From the NCBI GenBank assembly GCA_029264655.1, contig JARHZY010000113.1, forward strand, positions 1 to 16,601: DNA of 16,601 nt, given 5' to 3'. Made by a program: the position numbers and the translations under genes. Origin of the DNA: Helicobacter sp. GTDB taxonomy: Bacteria; Campylobacterota; Campylobacteria; Campylobacterales; Helicobacteraceae. Below the pieces are notes generated by a model. The model saw only the letters and a list, made by a program, of their open reading frames with translations, searched no databases and was not told the origin of the DNA. This document shows positions 14,342 through 16,601 of this stretch, piece by piece. Each line of letters starts with the position of its first letter. The stretch's first letter is position 1.

Positions 14342-14971
14342 TGCTTTATAGTTCTAAAAACAACTCAATATATAGGCTATTTTCAATAATAGATTTATAT
14401 ACTTTTATTTATTATATCTATTCAATAAGAGCAAGCAAAATACAAAAATGCATTTATTGTGATATATAATATACACCATAACATATAAAAGTTTAATTAT
14501 GTAGTATGATATAAATATATGTTGTTATATTAATAATTTTAGTTGGCAAAATTTTGTAAAAAAATATATTTTAGAGTATAATTACAAATCTAATTCTATA
14601 GAATTACCTATAGAATAAGAATAATAAAATTTTTGCAATAAATAAACATATTACCCATAGAATCTAAAAAACCTTATGATGGCAAAACACAAGAAATCTT
14701 ACTTCTATCTATTGCTTTGGTATTTTAGATAAACTATTTTCATTGCAAAATGCATAGAAATATTTTACTACACCCAAATATTTATGCACAAGGATTTATA
14801 AAAGAATGAAGCATTCATGATATATTCGATAAAAAGAAAATATTTGAGAAAAGTAAAAATAAATGCTCCTTTTTATAATTTAAAAAATGAGATGGTATTA
14901 TATGGTGTAAAAATTTAAAATTATATATTATATATAAGAGCAAAATAAATGCACAAACAAAAAGGAAATTT
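14342..14971. other. 630-nt AT-rich region without a recognised gene
   Basis: The longest gene-free stretch in the window. It holds a 9-bp inverted repeat (14593-14616), an 18-codon frame (14676-14732) with a basic start and hydrophobic tail but no clear RBS, and many stop codons in all frames. A minus-strand frame at 14815-15015 overlaps the start of the MATE gene and lacks support. Confidence 0.5.
14593..14616. repeat. 9-bp inverted repeat in the rho-MATE spacer
   Basis: ATTCTATAG-AATTAC-CTATAGAAT is a perfect inverted repeat with a 6-nt loop. There is no T run after it. It could be an operator or chance in AT-rich DNA. Confidence 0.4.
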
Positions 14972-16324
14972 ATGCTAGGTTTGACACTGACGAAACGAAT
15001 CCAAATCAAACGCATTTTAAATATTGCAATCCCAAGTGGTTTGCAATCTGGACTTGATATGTTGAGTGTATCACTTGCCCTTTTTTATCTTGGCAGTATC
15101 TCTTCATTACACTTTACAGCACTTGGCTTTGGTGCAAAATATATTATTGTATTTTATCCTATCAGTGCTATTTTTGGTATTGGCACAAATGTGTTAATGT
15201 CGCGACGTTTTGGTGCAAAAAACTATATGGAGATGAATAGAGTTTATGCGACTATGACATTGAGTGCTTGTGCTATAGCCATTCCCATGCTTTTTATTAT
15301 ATATCTTGGGATTCCATTTTATCTTAATCTATTCCAATTGAGCGATGAACTTTACAATCTTGCCTATAGCTATGTTTCTTTAACCGTTTTTACTCTACCT
15401 TCTATTATTGTTAAAAATGTGCTTACTTCAGGTTTTGCAGCTACAGGAGATACAAAACGTCCATTTTTTATTAAAGTCGGCTTAACTTTTATAAGTATGA
15501 TAGGATATTCTTTGCTTATTGAAGGTCGTTTTGGTTTGCCACAATTGGGACTTATTGGTGCAGCATATGTTACACTTTTTATTTCTTATGTTGAGCTTGT
15601 TGCCCTTCTTTTATTACCACGTTTTGTGCAGACTAAACTTGCTTTATCTATATACTTTAATAAACATTTCTTATTAAATGCGTTTAAAGTTGGTATCCCA
15701 ACAGGATTAGAACGTATTTTTACAATTATATCGCTTAATGTTGTGCTTTTTTTTGTTGGTTCATATGCGGCTATCTATAATGATAGTGCAATGAAAGGAT
15801 TCCAAGCTGGCACAACCATAGAAGGCTTTTCATTTGTGCCCGGCTTTGGCTTCATGGTGGCTGTAATGAGTCTTATGGGACAAAGCATTGGAGCAAAAAA
15901 TTACCAACGTGCATACGATTATACAAAGCTTTGTGCTATTATTTCAAGCATTTTGCTAGGTATATGCGGTATTTTACTTGCTGTATTTGCTACACCACTT
16001 TCGCAAATATTTATACGCGATGATTTACTTGGAGTAGAGATTTCTGTTGCATATTTAATTGCTGTTGGATTATCTCAAATCCCTCTCATTTTATCATTTG
16101 TTTATGATGGTGCATTGCGTGGGGCTGGTTTTGCACAAATACCTTTATTTATTAATATTACAAGTATTTCAATATTTCGTCTCTTACCTATGTGGATTTG
16201 CACACATTTTGGTTGGAAGTTATATGTTCTTTTTATAATTATTTTTGCTGAAACCTATATCCGTGCCTTTATTTTTTATCTTGTATTTCGCAGTGGCGTT
16301 TGGAAAAAACCAAAAAACATATGA
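14972..16324 (+). CDS. MATE-family efflux transporter
   Basis: The 450-residue protein is hydrophobic throughout, with about 12 predicted membrane helices in two similar halves, the MatE layout. Characteristic stretches are A-I-P-S-G-L-Q-S-G-L-D at the start of half one and G-I-P-T-G-L-E-R-I-F at the start of half two. The loop motif G-A-K-N-Y recurs in both halves (M-S-R-R-F-G-A-K-N-Y and G-Q-S-I-G-A-K-N-Y). MATE proteins in the inner membrane export drugs, dyes or other organic cations against H+ or Na+. The substrate is unknown. The ATG is preceded by AAAAAGGA about 5 nt upstream. It stands alone between a long spacer and the next gene. Confidence 0.88.
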   Translation: MLGLTLTKRIQIKRILNIAIPSGLQSGLDMLSVSLALFYLGSISSLHFTALGFGAKYIIVFYPISAIFGIGTNVLMSRRFGAKNYMEMNRVYATMTLSACAIAIPMLFIIYLGIPFYLNLFQLSDELYNLAYSYVSLTVFTLPSIIVKNVLTSGFAATGDTKRPFFIKVGLTFISMIGYSLLIEGRFGLPQLGLIGAAYVTLFISYVELVALLLLPRFVQTKLALSIYFNKHFLLNAFKVGIPTGLERIFTIISLNVVLFFVGSYAAIYNDSAMKGFQAGTTIEGFSFVPGFGFMVAVMSLMGQSIGAKNYQRAYDYTKLCAIISSILLGICGILLAVFATPLSQIFIRDDLLGVEISVAYLIAVGLSQIPLILSFVYDGALRGAGFAQIPLFINITSISIFRLLPMWICTHFGWKLYVLFIIIFAETYIRAFIFYLVFRSGVWKKPKNI

Positions 16325-16373
16325 GGTTTTCACACAGAGAAGTAAAGGAAGTGGAATAAAATATCAAAAAATA

Positions 16374-16382
16374 TGCTAAAAT
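16374..16382 (+). promoter_or_regulatory. Extended -10 promoter of the right-edge gene
   Basis: TGC-TAAAAT lies 30 nt before the ATG at 16412, with the same TATGCTA start and spacing as the boxes before rpmI, cysQ and the AlaC-like gene. Confidence 0.55.
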
Positions 16383-16411
16383 TAAGAAATTTCAATTTTT
16401 AAGGAGCGTTT

Positions 16412-16601
16412 ATGAAAAAACACATTGTTTTTTTTGAAGCGGTAGGCGGAAGCGATAAAGGTAGAGATGGGCATAGAAAAGATACAGTTCCTATGATGGA
16501 TTATCTTAAAAAGCTTGGTTGGAATGCAGAAGTAGTATTTTTCACTGATGAGATTTTAAAAGATTCTGCAAAAACAAATGAGATTTTTGAATATGTAAAA
16601 A
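16412..16601 (+). CDS. 5' end of a conserved Campylobacterota protein (Cj0069-like, tentative)
   Basis: The first 63 codons are visible; the gene runs off the right edge. The start M-K-K-H-I-V-F-F-E-A-V-G-G-S-D-K-G, followed by D-G-H-R-K-D-T, resembles a family annotated after Campylobacter Cj0069 as I recall it. The function is not known to me; ATP-grasp-like enzymes are one possibility. AAGGAG lies 6 nt before the ATG, and an extended -10 box precedes it. A T8 run lies at 16428-16435 in codons 6-8. Confidence 0.7.
   Translation, partial: MKKHIVFFEAVGGSDKGRDGHRKDTVPMMDYLKKLGWNAEVVFFTDEILKDSAKTNEIFEYVK

Noticed and set aside
14815..15015. 66-codon hydrophobic frame on the minus strand before the MATE gene
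   Set aside because: It overlaps the MATE start, lacks an RBS, and its hydrophobic composition is what AT-rich antisense DNA gives.
16428..16435. T8 run near the start of the right-edge gene as a phase-variable tract
   Set aside because: Short run that is simply part of Val-Phe-Phe codons; most of the gene is outside the window.

Overview
The window is AT-rich, with short Campylobacterota-style promoters. It carries the linked thrS-infC-rpmI-rplT translation block followed by rho. Protein sequence (ThrRS, Rho, IF-3, L20) and the very frequent word AGATTCT/AGAATCT point to a Helicobacter, more like the enterohepatic species than H. pylori. This assignment is by recognition of protein sequence, not by a database search.

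Layout. Bases 1-1558 are an accessory patch: the 3' end of a gene open at the left edge (possibly a phage/plasmid-type DNA methyltransferase), an intact PAPS-reductase-like gene, an 82-bp direct repeat that duplicates the last 27 codons of the left-edge gene on the far side of the PAPS-reductase-like gene, and two small minus-strand genes (a coiled-coil fragment and a ribbon-helix-helix protein). Each of these two is interrupted by a single-base frameshift in an A run. Bases 1600-8293 are minus-strand chromosomal genes: an NDH-2-type NADH dehydrogenase, an AlaC-like aminotransferase, a META-domain lipoprotein preceded by an AAA+ ATPase (probable two-gene operon), and a CysQ-type phosphatase. 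At about 8.3-8.55 kb transcription diverges. The plus strand then carries an LptE-like lipoprotein, thrS-infC-rpmI-rplT, rho, a MATE efflux transporter and the start of a gene cut by the right edge.

How the genes fit together. thrS and infC overlap by 4 nt, and infC uses a TTG start, which suits IF-3 sensing of its own start codon. rpmI and rplT each have a candidate promoter and leader. Two long stem-loops and a 17-codon leader ORF lie between rplT and rho. The right-hand part is ordinary housekeeping DNA with interesting leaders.

The left end is the most unusual part. A sulfur-chemistry (PAPS-reductase fold) gene sits between two copies of a gene 3' end, as if a cassette had inserted there and regenerated the gene end. 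No RNA genes, CRISPR arrays or complete insertion sequences were seen, and no convincing intrinsic terminators.
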